Shown here: one piece after another, positions 25,901 through 35,295 of the stretch | How positions within the stretch are numbered: the stretch's first letter is position 1 | Layout: the number at the start of each line of letters is the position of its first letter | Assembly: GCA_009792885.1 (NCBI GenBank) | Contig: WMCF01000056.1 | Coordinates: 1,948,085-2,012,084, forward strand | Reading direction: 5' to 3' | Length of the DNA: 64,000 nucleotides | Origin: Eremophila alpestris peregrina | Lineage: Eukaryota > Chordata > Aves > Passeriformes > Alaudidae | Made by a program: the position numbers and the translations under genes | The notes under the pieces: model-generated | What the model saw: the letters and a program-made list of their open reading frames with translations, nothing else | Database searches by the model: none | What the model was told of the DNA's origin: nothing

Positions 25901-28236
25901 TGAGCTTAAATCTTTTACATATTAAACTCTTAAGCTCTGTATCAGTTTTGGCAATTCCTCTGTTTAATTATGGGAAAAAACCTCACTCTCTCCTCTTCAA
26001 CAGGCACTGAAGAGTGTTGTTCTTTATGTTATTCTTTCACCTTATGACAATGAACAGTCTGATTTGGTGCACAGAATTAGTAGTGACAAAAAGCTAGAAG
26101 AAATCCCCAAGTATAAGTAAGTATCCTTTCATAAAACTAATTCTTAGGTTAAAAAGTGTCTCTGTCTAACAGGGAAAGTAAATCTCTTTATGCTGAGTCT
26201 GCTGTAAGCAACTCTGAATTTAATGCTGCCTTAGGAATACTGCAGAAATGTCATGGTTGTTCTGTGTGACAATAAATGTCTCTTGTAAGAGAATGATCTT
26301 TGTTAGAAAAACAGTCTGACTTGAGCTGCCCCCATTATTTCTGGTAATAAGAATAAAACGTTTCAAATGATGCCTTTGATCTATTTTAAGTATGAACCAG
26401 GCCTTACTAATACAGGATTGTAATCCAACTGTACTAAACCATTTAGAGACCTCCTAAAGCTATTTACCACCATGGAGCTGATGAGGTGGAGTGCCCTAGT
26501 TGAAGAATATGGGAAGGAGTTGAGAGAAGGATCCCTTGACAGTCCTGCAACAGATGTTTTTGGCTGTACAGAGGAAGGTGAAAAGAGATGGAAAGATTTA
26601 AAGAACAGAGTTGTGGAACATGTAAGTATCAGTGTCTGTAAACAGTAGCTGTTTACTCAGTGCCTCAGCTAGAAATGCTTTTTATTTGCCATATTTTAAT
26701 CACAAAGAAGACAAAAAAGTAGCTAATAAAGCAGCAGGTAAGGTGTCTTGTTGTATTTCAAGATTTTATATTCTTTTATATCTTTTCTGTACATTTACAT
26801 TGGCATAGAGCATATTCCTCTCAAATGAGATTTAGCATTCATGTTTCAGTAAAGCATAAATCTGATAGTCTTGCTTTGTATTAAATTAATAAGTGGTTGA
26901 TTTCTTAATAATTTGTCATGAAGAGACTTTTATACCTTCCACTAGCAAAAGAGCTGTTTGTTCACAACCCCTCAGGTCCCCCATGCTGGACTGCCACTAG
27001 AGCACTACAGTTCCTAATCTGCTTTTAACATGGACTTTTATATTTTTGCAGCCTGCTTCAATTATTTTTTGCACATAACCCTCTACTCTGAACACTTTTA
27101 TTCCAGAATATTAGAATAATGGCTAAATATTATACCAGAATTACAATGAAGAGAATGGCACAACTCCTGGATCTGTCTGTTGATGTAAGTCTTGCTTTGC
27201 TTATCCTTCTTTCATAAGGAGGGTGTGCTTGTGGCAGAGATGTGAGTGTTCAGCAGAGTAATGTTCTTGTTTGATTTAATTTTCTGCCTTTATGGAAGTT
27301 GGAAAACTATTCATTAAACCTTAAACTCAGTTTGATGATGCACATGCCCATAAGGCAAAAGCTGCTCTTAGAAGTTCATTTATGTTCAAGGCCTTGTGTA
27401 AGTGCTAGAGCTTCTTGTCTGGTGTTTCAGTGTTGAAAGTTCTTGTCAGTGAGTGATGAAAACCAACTGAAGAGAGGGTCCTTCACCTGTAAATGTCCCT
27501 ATTCAGAGGTGGTGGCACTTTGGGAACTTGGGGTGGAGGAGTCTTCCTGCCACCACCCTTAGTGTTTTCCATGAGCTTTCCAATCCTGGTATTTTGAGTG
27601 CAGATAAAAAGCTTTACCCCTTTCATGGAATCTGCTATTCCCACACACTCAGAAATAACCCTTTTTGACAGTGGTCAGTAATTCACTGGGATTTTCCCAA
27701 GCCTTGCTTGCCACATAACTTGCTCTGGTATCTGTGTAGCCAACTACTCCAAAGTTTAACAGTCTGTTGGGGTTGCATATTAAACTTCAGTTTCATGAAA
27801 GATAATCAAATATTGGTCAATTGAAAACAAAAAGGGTTGTTTTTTTTTTTAATTGCATTGCCAACATGTGTAATATTAAAGTTTCCTGCATTTTTTAAAG
27901 TATAGTATTGTTACAGCTGTACTTGTGTAAAAGTTCCTGGTGCTTCCATGCTGTTTGGGAGGAATTCTGGTGTGTTCTGTAGGTAAAAATGCTGTTTTCT
28001 TGACATAATGCTGTTTGTCTTTACAGGAATCGGAGGAGTTCTTGTCTAACCTAGTAGTTAATAAAACCATCTTTGCTAAAGTAGACAGGCTGGCAGGAAT
28101 TATCAATTTCCAGAGGCCTAAGGACCCAAACAATATACTCAATGACTGGTCTCACAAGCTCAACTCCCTCATGGCCCTAGTTAACAAAACCACACATCTC
28201 ATTGCCAAAGAAGAGATGATCCATAACCTGCAGTAA
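19829..28236 (+). CDS. PSMD12: PSMD12, 26S proteasome non-ATPase regulatory subunit 12 (Rpn5), complete, 11 exons
   Basis: PSMD12/Rpn5 is one of the PCI-domain scaffold subunits of the proteasome lid. It helps hold the deubiquitinase PSMD14 on the 19S regulatory particle, in nucleus and cytosol. Joining 19829-19936, 21934-21993, 22181-22309, 23367-23474, 24469-24573, 25003-25152, 25324-25458, 26004-26116, 26447-26621, 27107-27184 and 28027-28236 gives exactly 456 codons plus TAA. That is the length of mammalian PSMD12, and nearly every residue I can compare agrees. All introns are GT-AG. Residues from about 1 to 240 form helical repeats, and the PCI/winged-helix region is roughly 240-420 (exons 7-11). 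The ATG has a strong context (G at -3, G at +4). The frame is open further upstream, so the start rests on homology. The protein ends in KEEMIHNLQ. No frame break is seen. Confidence 0.98.
19971..19980 (-). promoter_or_regulatory. PSMD12: ARE / CNC-small Maf site in PSMD12 intron 1
   Basis: The minus strand reads ATGACTCAGC, a perfect match to the antioxidant-response-element core RTGACNNNGC. It lies 35 bp after the first splice donor, inside the CpG island. Proteasome subunit genes are known targets of NFE2L1 (TCF11/Nrf1) acting through such sites during the recovery response to proteasome inhibition. Use of this copy is inferred. Confidence 0.65.
20155..20342 (+). mobile_element. CR1 LINE 3'-end fragment in PSMD12 intron 1
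   Basis: GAGCACTGGAACTGCTCTCC, GGTCACGGCCCCAA, GACAACGCTCTCAGACACAT and AGACTCGATGATCCTTGTGG occur in order, ending at CAGCCTATTCTGTGATTTT. This is the sense 3' end of an avian CR1 element. Confidence 0.85.
20757..20890 (-). mobile_element. CR1 LINE 3'-end fragment, antisense, in PSMD12 intron 1
   Basis: On the plus strand CACAGAATGACATAATAGTT, CGGGTTGGAAGAGACCTTAA, CACCTTCCACTAG and CTTCCAGGGATGGGACA follow in the order of a reversed CR1 3' end. It is internally shortened relative to typical copies. Confidence 0.82.
20900..21933 (+). other. PSMD12: Remainder of PSMD12 intron 1
   Basis: AT-rich intronic sequence that ends at a TTATTAG acceptor before exon 2. No other gene or repeat is recognised. 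Confidence 0.75.
21934..21993 (+). CDS. PSMD12: PSMD12 exon 2, residues 37-56
   Basis: Encodes EGRLQEVIENLLSLEKQTRT between a TTAG acceptor and a GTGAGT donor, phase 0 at both ends. Confidence 0.97.
22181..22309 (+). CDS. PSMD12: PSMD12 exon 3, residues 57-99
   Basis: Encodes ASDMVSTSRILVAIVKMCYE to SKRRSQLKQ. A TTGTTACAG acceptor and a GTGAGT donor flank it. The preceding intron is only 187 bp. Confidence 0.97.
22310..23366 (+). other. PSMD12: PSMD12 intron 3
   Basis: 1,057 bp of non-coding sequence with no recognisable element. Confidence 0.85.
23367..23474 (+). CDS. PSMD12: PSMD12 exon 4, residues 100-135
   Basis: Encodes [20 protein letters not shown] to TLRMVTEGK, flanked by a CTAG acceptor and a GTAAGG donor. 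Confidence 0.97.
23475..24468 (+). other. PSMD12: PSMD12 intron 4
   Basis: 994 bp, with an AT-rich low-complexity stretch of repeated TTTTAAAAATATTTT-like blocks at about 23760-23865. Otherwise nothing is recognised. Confidence 0.8.
24469..24573 (+). CDS. PSMD12: PSMD12 exon 5, residues 136-170
   Basis: Encodes [20 protein letters not shown] to ILQELQ, with a GCCCTCAG acceptor and a GTAATG donor. An open frame extends 300 bp upstream into the intron, but that part has no homology. Confidence 0.97.
24574..25002 (+). other. PSMD12: PSMD12 intron 5
   Basis: 429 bp, no recognisable element. Confidence 0.85.
25003..25152 (+). CDS. PSMD12: PSMD12 exon 6, residues 171-220
   Basis: Encodes [20 protein letters not shown] to FFQEENTE, with a TTTCATTTCAG acceptor and a GTAAGT donor. 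A helical-repeat segment, identical to mammals as far as I can compare. Confidence 0.97.
25324..25458 (+). CDS. PSMD12: PSMD12 exon 7, residues 221-265
   Basis: Encodes [20 protein letters not shown] to ESEKWQQ between TGTTTCAG and a GTAAAA donor. It leads into the PCI region. Confidence 0.97.
25459..26003 (+). other. PSMD12: PSMD12 intron 7
   Basis: 545 bp, no recognisable element. Confidence 0.85.
26004..26116 (+). CDS. PSMD12: PSMD12 exon 8, residues 266-303 (split codon)
   Basis: Encodes ALKSVVLYVILSPYDNEQSD to LEEIPKY plus two bases of a lysine codon, before a GTAAGT donor. The codon is completed by the first base of exon 9, giving KYKDLLKLF as in orthologues. Confidence 0.96.
26117..26446 (+). 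other. PSMD12: PSMD12 intron 8
   Basis: 330 bp, no recognisable element. Confidence 0.85.
26447..26621 (+). CDS. PSMD12: PSMD12 exon 9, residues 303-361
   Basis: Starts with the last base of the split lysine codon, then DLLKLFTTMELMRWSALVEE to LKNRVVEH, and ends at a GTAAGT donor. PCI-domain core. Confidence 0.96.
26622..27106 (+). other. PSMD12: PSMD12 intron 9
   Basis: 485 bp, no recognisable element. Confidence 0.85.
27107..27184 (+). CDS. PSMD12: PSMD12 exon 10, residues 362-387
   Basis: Encodes NIRIMAKYYTRITMKRMAQL to DLSVD, between TTATTCCAG and GTAAGT. Part of the PCI winged helix. Confidence 0.97.
27185..28026 (+). other. PSMD12: PSMD12 intron 10
   Basis: 842 bp with a short T-run near 27838-27850. 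Nothing else is recognised. Confidence 0.8.
28027..28236 (+). CDS. PSMD12: PSMD12 exon 11 (coding part), residues 388-456 and stop
   Basis: Encodes ESEEFLSNLVVNKTIFAKVD to LIAKEEMIHNLQ and a TAA stop at 28234-28236, after a CTTTACAG acceptor. It holds the last strand of the PCI winged helix and the C-terminal helix that joins the lid helical bundle. Confidence 0.97.
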   Translation, partial: ESEEFLSNLVVNKTIFAKVDRLAGIINFQRPKDPNNILNDWSHKLNSLMALVNKTTHLIAKEEMIHNLQ

Positions 28237-28472
28237 GGTGCCTCAATAATCTCAGTGCTTTTAAAGAAGGCATTAAATCTTCATAATAGAGACTATTATT
28301 ACAAGTGTGTATATGGTTTGTTTTCTCCCTGTCAAGCCTTCCTGGTCTAAAATTTAGAACATAATTCTGAAATTCCTGTTGACAATTAAGTTCCCTTGAT
28401 TATTCATTCAGTTGTTAAATGTTTTTGCTACACTTGGTGAAAGAACAGAATAAAACTGTATTGCCTGTTAAT
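28237..28472 (+). other. PSMD12: PSMD12 3' untranslated region
   Basis: Short 3'UTR of about 235 nt between the stop codon and the first good poly(A) signal. Its end is inferred from the signal. Confidence 0.65.
28449..28454 (+). terminator. PSMD12: PSMD12 poly(A) signal
   Basis: Canonical AATAAA, followed within 25-50 bases by a TG- and T-rich downstream element (TCTTGTGATTTCTTTTTTTC). Cleavage is expected near 28470. A longer isoform could use later signals. Confidence 0.75.
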
Positions 28473-28474
28473 AA

Positions 28475-31400
28475 TAGTCTTGTGATTTCTTTTTTTCAGT
28501 GTGTGCCCTTATATAACATAATTCTGTGATTATTTCATTACAGGACTATTTTTGAGGCTGTGATTGAGAGGATATACTGTAAATGATAAAATCCTAGGGT
28601 TTTACAAAGAGGTAACTTAAAATGACAATAGTGTAAAGTTATGTCAAGATGCTCTTTGAACAAAATTCTGGATGTTTATCCTTAAGAATAATGCTATTTC
28701 TTATGATTTGGTACTACAGTTAGAATTTATTAATTCATTCTGCACTGCCAAAGCAATCAATACATGAGTAAGTACCTAAACCTTTGTCTGCTTGCTGCAA
28801 GTCACTAATTTTGCCTGTTTTGTTACAGTTTGTAAGGGCTACATTGGCAATTTAACAGTTAGCTAAGCTGGTACTTGGGAGCTGCTGCTTCTCATCATGA
28901 GTGTGTTAAATTCTGAGCAGATAATGCCCTGTTATTTACTTTAACCTCCTTGTAATGGAGGGAACCTGTGGACTTTTCCCCCTGGTCTGTTTTGTTAAGA
29001 AAGTAAACTAGTTGAACAAATAGTGCAGTAAGAATCAATGGAACTTCTATTGAATTTGCTCTGGTTTGGAATGATTTTTAATGCCAGCCATAACCATTCT
29101 GTTCATAATTAATTAAGTAGAGACTCTAATTGTAAGTGATGTATTGAGACATACATAAATCTCATCTCTTTCCAAGTACACTGAACTTCATTCAGACTAC
29201 TGCTCTTTTCATGTGAATACACAGAAATTGGGAAACTCCAAACAGGGATTTTGAGAGAGGAAAGTCAGAAGGGACAGGAAAAGATGGAAGCTTGTAAACA
29301 GTGATTTGCATTTGAAATGCAGACTTTGGACATAGCTGATGGGAAACTTGGGAATGTAATTAGGAAGGCTTGCAACTTTCAAAGCCTTACCAATCCAGCT
29401 CACTGCATTTGAAGAACAAAAAGGCAGCTGAACTATCAGTAAGGGAAGGAAGAGGAGCAGGTATTCAGAATGCACAGAATGTTTACCATCTAACTTCCTA
29501 AATTGTATTATAATCCCAGTTGTACAAGTTGTTTAACATCTTGTCATGACCATTTCTGAGTATGGGATGTTCTGGCCGTTGGGAGGTTTCAGTAGCATGA
29601 GCAAAACTGGCTGCTGTCAGAACAATGGACAAAGTAGCTTAAAAAACAATCTATCATCTGGAAACTGAGGCAAGAGAGGGGAACAATGGGTCATCAGGGG
29701 AAGTGGGAACTTGCCTCTCCCTGTTCTTATCATAAACATTTTCCTTCCAGTTGCAGTCTGGTCTGGAATCCTCAACCCAAGCATTTTAGCTTCTGATGGT
29801 TCTACTAGATATGTTGGACCTGTTTCCCCAGCCAACCCTCTTTTCCTTTTTATCCTAGAGTGGAATGTTTCAGTGGTTCCCTGGCTCTTCTTTCTGGATT
29901 TCTTGCAGATTCTCCTCCCTCTCTGTCCAGGCTCTGTCCCTCTCTGCTGCCTTTGGCTGCATTTAGAGCATGAGTTTGTTGGAGAGAGGGAAGTGGTTTC
30001 TCTCCCCTCATAACCATGTTTTGCTGTCAGCATTAGAAAGAACATGGAAGAGCTCCTTTCAACAGCTGAGGTATCTCCTTAAAAGTCAGTTCAGAAGGAT
30101 TATGAAGGTTCACTTTCATGGTCTGTATTTGTGCCAAAGATACACAATGATCAAGCTCTCTGCCTTTTGATCTGAAAGAGATTCTTGTTTGTACTTGGAG
30201 CACCTTAGTCTTGGTTTGGAACATACAGCCCAAGGCAGGCTCCCTCCCTGTCAGAGTGAGACTCCTGCTGTGTTCTGAGTGCTTATTGCCAGAAGCAAGA
30301 ATCCCTCAGGGTTTCTCTCCCCATACATCACAAAGTTAAAATACAAGTTTTAAAACAAAACTCTGGAATTATTGGCTATAGGGTAACTCCAAGTGAGTGG
30401 AAAATAATCTATTTAGCCTGAAGTTTGGGTTTGGTGTGGTGGTGGTAGGGTTTTTTTTTGTTTGTTTTGTTTTTGTTTGTTTGGGGTTTTGTTTTTTTTT
30501 TTTTTGCTTGCAGACTACCATTGATGAAAATGGAAGTGTATCTTGAGTCTGTCACATGCAGGTTGCTAGGGAAAAAGCTCTAAATTTTTGGTGCCAGTTC
30601 ATCTCAAGTATGGAGATATATGTCAGCTATAACTCCTCCATGAGCAATTCAAAGGTCAGCATAAACACATACCAGCTTCTTAAAGAAATGTAGAGAGACT
30701 GAAGATCTTTGATCTTGGCAGTGTGGGATCAAACCATCACATTACTGTGACCTTTGTAGTTTCTATCTCCTCAGTGTACCCTCAACATCCCCTTGTTGCT
30801 GGTTGCTTCTCAACGCTCTCATTTTGTTGATCAAAGGAGAAATGAATTAGTTTGAATATTACTTGCTCTAGAAATTACACGTGTTTAAGGAGTCCACGTT
30901 GAAATGTTAGCCTTGGATAATTATGAAGTAAGATTAAAGTTGAGATCATCTGTTCATTAGAGGAGTCTGGAGGAGTTCCAGGGGAATTTTCATGCTGGAA
31001 AATCAAAACTTGCTACTCTTCAGCCTAATAACCAGACATTAATGGCTGCCTAGAAAGAGTTTGCTTTATTGTTTACCAAGGCTAAGAACTACTGTTGCTA
31101 TCTAATCCCAGGTCTAGGACTGCCTTGTTTGTGGCAGAGGCTAAACCACTTAACTTCTGTTACTTTCCCATGATTGCTGCTTCTGAGGGAGTTCAAAAAT
31201 GTGTAAAGGTCCAGTGTGCTAAGACAATAAAAACATTGCTCCTGTTGCTGCAATCTGTCTGGCACTTCCATTGAGAAAGGCCTCCTGTTGTTTTGTTGCT
31301 CAGGGGTGAACGATCTGTTGGAGAAGCCTGCTGGGATGTTGGGCTGCAGGGTCAGGGAGGCAATTCCCTGCTGAGTGTATTCTGTTATGTCCTTATTACT

Positions 31401-34400
31401 CTTACATGTTAATTGTAATGGTTTTTCCTGCATTCTGGTTAGACATGGGTGGAGCTGATTGAACATGGAGTTTTCTGTATTCACAAAATACCAGTTCCCA
31501 GAAACGGGAGTGAACTTGAGCATAGACTAGAAATTGATTTTCTCAATTTCCTGTGAAAGCAGAAGAGAAAGAAAAAAGTAGCAGTGTAAGTTTCAAATAA
31601 TTAGAATAATTTTGTTTTGAAAATGTAGAAACCAAGCTGTAGTTGTGATTCCAAGTGTGCAGCTCATGGGTGAGCCAGGACTCCAGGGCTTTTTGGCTAC
31701 AAAGTCTCCATTAGGCCTGGAGCAAGTGAGGGTTTGGGAGTTCCCAACTCTGCCAGAATCTGTGCCACACCTTTCGGCTCTCTGCTCAGATCTCTGCTTC
31801 GTGGCAGGGAGCCTAGTAGCCCTGAGTGGCCCCAGGTTTTCAAACCCCTGGGTTTTGGCAAGGAGCCTGGATTCTCCAAGGACCAGGGCATGGCTCCTAG
31901 CTTCACAGAATAGGGGGAAGCCCTGTGAGCCAGCATCATTTACAGAACCCTGACTGAAGAGGAGGGAGACAGGATGTGTTAGGGCTTCTGTACAGGGATT
32001 CCTTGCACACATGGTCCCTGGCAGGGTGGGCTTTCTAAGCATCCAGTAAGAAATTGCTATCTTCATATTTGAAAGATTTCAAGATCTTAAAAAATGTACA
32101 AGTGGAATTAAGTTTGATATTGCATTCATTGGAGTTTAAAAAAGATTTTTTTATAATGAGCCCGTAGAAATACCACTAGGCTTTTGAGGATCTGAATCCT
32201 GCCAAGTGTCATGATGCTGAGTGGGAATTCCTTGTCTTTGTTGCAGAAGGCTAGCGCTGTGAGCTCTCCTCTTGCCTTGAAACCCCACTGCATTCCAGGA
32301 ATTTAGGAAGTCTGGACAATTCTGGAAATGCAAGGCAGTAGTCACTTGTAACACATCTGCTTCTCTTCCTCACCCAGTGCTCAGTGACAGCCTGGCTTGC
32401 CAGATCATCCTGGGGGAGTGGGAATGATGTGTTGGAGAGCAGAGGTTGGAAGGCAAAATTGCAGCTTCCACTGGGATAATGCACATGAAGGAAAGAGAAA
32501 GAGATGTCTCATATAGATACATATTGAGTTCCTCTCACAGCAGTAGGAATATAGTAATCTTATAATAGTAAGATATAATATATAATAATCTTATTTTGTT
32601 AAATTATCATTTAATACTTTATTGAAACATGTCAGTGAAAGCTACAAGAAGTCTCTTTCTTCCCAGGTAATCTGTAACCAGTTCCTGGGCCATTCTCTGG
32701 CTCCTGGGATGTTCCCATAGAAGTGGCTCTGAAGTAAAATTTAATTTTTTTAGGCCCTTTGGATTTGGGATCTCATCCCTTAAGCTAGTTATTATGATTC
32801 TCACTTGAGCAGAATTTCCAAGGTTAATGAGCCCTTGGAGCCCCATTTGTTTTTGATCAACAGTCTTCATCTGGTAACAAGGACCTGGAAAGAGCTTGAG
32901 GGGACAGCACATGGGAACGGGAGAGTTGTTCCAGGCTCGCAGGCTCTGCTTGGACAGGGCAGTGCTTGGCAGCCACCCCCATCCCAGAGCTGCTGGCTCC
33001 CTGTCCAGCCCCTGGCATCTCCTCTGAGGGCTTATGCAATACACTTGACCAGTCCACAAAATAGACTGAAACCTTCATATGGAAGCTAAAAGGGTTAAAA
33101 TACCAAGATCATTAAAAGCAGTGGGTGCAAGGGTACATCTCCATGTTGTGTTTGATACACTGGGATTCCCCTGCTCCCATGGCCCTCCCCAGCTCCTCTC
33201 TGGGTGGTTCCTACAGGGCAGAGCTGCCACCTTTTCACAGCAGCCTAAGCTTCTTGGTACATCCAATGTGGAACTCGAAATCAGCAGAGACAGAGAGTGA
33301 TAACAATGGGGTCTGGCACTGAACAGAACCTCCAATAACTCAGTTACTGCCACACAGTTTTTTTCTTAACACATTATAAAAAAATACTGTCAGAACAAGT
33401 GGACTCAAAGCTTAAGTGAAAAATAAATTGTCTTTAAATTGAACTTCAGAAGGATATATGTGTTTATATCTAAAAATACGCATACATTGATAATTTTATC
33501 TCCCACTGCTTTTTCTAATTATCATTTATTTTGAAGAAAACCTTTGCATTTTCTAACAGAGAAAAATGACTACTAAGATAAAAACTCACCAGGAACCAAA
33601 AACAACCAACCTCAAAAAGACTAATTCAATTTCAACAGCCTGGACTGAATGACATAAAGTTAGCTGGATCCTAAACATGGTTTCAGCTTTCTTTGATCCT
33701 TGTTCTGTGGTGCCCAGGGAAAACACAAATCACAGCTCCAGGAAAGGTGTCAGGCTGGCAGCAGGGACAGCAGAGATGGCCCACGGCAAGTTCCACTGGA
33801 GGGTTTTATCCTGAAATGGCATCTCCTGGGTTGAGGCTGGGACCACCCACACTCCCCTCTGCGACAGCACAACTGCACTCCCAATTAGTTATGAAGCTGA
33901 ATTAAAAAGCAGACTGATTTAAGATGGGGGCAGCAAATGCAAAGGATTTATTTAGATTTATTTCCTCCTGTATTTACATTGTTGCAAGGAGCTCTCTCTT
34001 TATAAATGCATTACTGATGAATATTGAAAACCTTCTTGGGCACAAGTATTTTCTTGCAGTGGCAATGCATCAGAGGCTTGGCTGGTGGTTATTCTTCAAA
34101 GAGTTACGAGGCATTCGACGTAAATTTAAATATAAATGTAAATACATTGTACAGGATGATCCAATACTAAAATGATCTGGATCTTAATTAAAGGGGAAAG
34201 AAAAAGTTTTAAAAAACACTGGAATCCTGTTTTGGTGATAAACTTTCCTAACATCGTGAAGTAAGCTGCTTTTCCTCAGTTTCTTGTCCACTTTGCCCTA
34301 AAGCACAACAGCCTATGCAGAGCACAGGGCACCCATCCACGGCAGCTAAGCCGGGAACGCCTTGAAAAAGCCAGTTTGCAAAAGAGCGTAGGTATTAAGA

Positions 34401-34740
34401 ACTGATTGCCAAAGAGTCTGAAAACACAGCTAACAGGGAAGATTACTCCATGAAAATAAAACTGTTATGCAAAGCAGTTTCAGAGATTCATGGGCAGCCA
34501 GCAACGCGTTACCAGCAGTCCTTCAGCACGGGCGGAGGGGTTTGGAAAACACGGTGACAGCGTGAGCTGCTCCAGCACCTGCGGCAGCCTCGGCACCCGC
34601 ACCCGGCCTGCCCCAAGTTTCTTTGAGGAAAGGAACTTTAAAAAAAAACACAGGAAAATAATTAAAGCAACCCCCCCAAACAAAACAGACAAAAAAAAAA
34701 ATCCAACTCACGCAGTAGAAAAACCTTGAAAAAAAGTGAT
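28475..34740. other. Intergenic sequence between PSMD12 and HELZ
   Basis: About 6.3 kb without a recognisable gene. It holds a T/G-rich simple tract near 30451-30505 and an AT-rich short inverted repeat near 32547-32564. Open frames of 100-157 codons at 29.7-30.0 kb, 31.1-32.1 kb and 32.6-33.1 kb occur on both strands in locally GC-richer sequence and resemble no protein I know. Confidence 0.65.
30451..30505. repeat. T/G-rich simple repeat
   Basis: TTTTTTTTTG followed by (TTTG)-like units and a run of Ts. Confidence 0.85.
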
Positions 34741-35017
34741 TTCCAAGCTTTGTTCACGGGTGGGCTCCGTGTCCGGCTTTGGCCAGCCCCCCCAGTTGCC
34801 GGTACCGGCCCCGCCAGCGACCCTCGGGCTCTGCAGCTGAGTTCCGAGCCCAGGAAAGGGGAGGAAAAAAAAAAAAAAAAGAGAAAAAAATAAAGAAAAC
34901 GCGGATAGCCCTCCGGAGTTGCTGGTTTCTGGCTCGGTCGGCGCGGAGGTGGCCCCGGACGCTGTTCCGTGAGGGGACCCCGGGCTGTGCTTCAGCGGCC
35001 GCCGGGCTGAGGGGACA

Positions 35018-35180
35018 GCGTGTCCCGGTCCCCATCCCGGACTCCATCCTCATCCCTATCCCCTACGCCGGACCGCGACCCTGTCCCCATCGCCGTGCTG
35101 TCCCGGTCCTGGGCCCCACCCGGAGCCCGTCCCCGTCCCAATGCCCGTGCCGCCGCCGTTCCCGTTCTCGTCCCCGTCCC
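35018..35180. repeat. Degenerate (CCCGTC/CCCATC)-rich tract
   Basis: Irregular repeats of TCCCGGTCCCCATC-like and GTCCCCGTCCC-like units just upstream of the HELZ exon. Pyrimidine-rich on the plus strand. Confidence 0.7.
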
Positions 35181-35232
35181 GTCCCCTCACACCGCCGCCC
35201 TCCGCCTTCCGGGCCGCGGGGAGGGCCGGCCT

Positions 35233-35252
35233 TTCCCACAATGCTTTGTGGG
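35233..35252 (+). promoter_or_regulatory. HELZ: ZNF143/Staf-type site with palindromic arms
   Basis: TTCCCACAATGCTTTGTG fits 16 of 18 positions of the Staf/ZNF143 consensus YWCCCRNMATSCMYYRCR. The sequence also forms 7-bp inverted arms, CCCACAA and TTGTGGG, around TGCT. It sits just before the presumed HELZ start. Binding is inferred. Confidence 0.6.
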
Positions 35253-35254
35253 AC

Positions 35255-35295
35255 GTTGACAAGTGGATCCAAGATGGCGTAGAAAGTAATGACAG
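35255..35295 (+). other. HELZ: HELZ exon 1 (non-coding; start approximate, donor exact)
   Basis: The segment ends ATGACAG|GTAAGTCGGG, a near-ideal splice donor at 35296. It contains AAGATGGCG (35271-35279), a YY1 core of the kind often found just downstream of a start site. The ATG inside that motif meets an in-frame stop after one further codon (ATG GCG TAG). The next plus-strand coding exon begins 17 kb away with an untranslated 18-nt lead, so this is inferred to be the 5'UTR exon. The transcription start is not visible and is placed only approximately. Confidence 0.75.
35271..35279 (+). promoter_or_regulatory. HELZ: YY1-type motif
   Basis: AAGATGGCG matches the strong YY1 core in the orientation usual for sites just inside transcripts. 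Located 17 bp before the splice donor. Confidence 0.6.
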
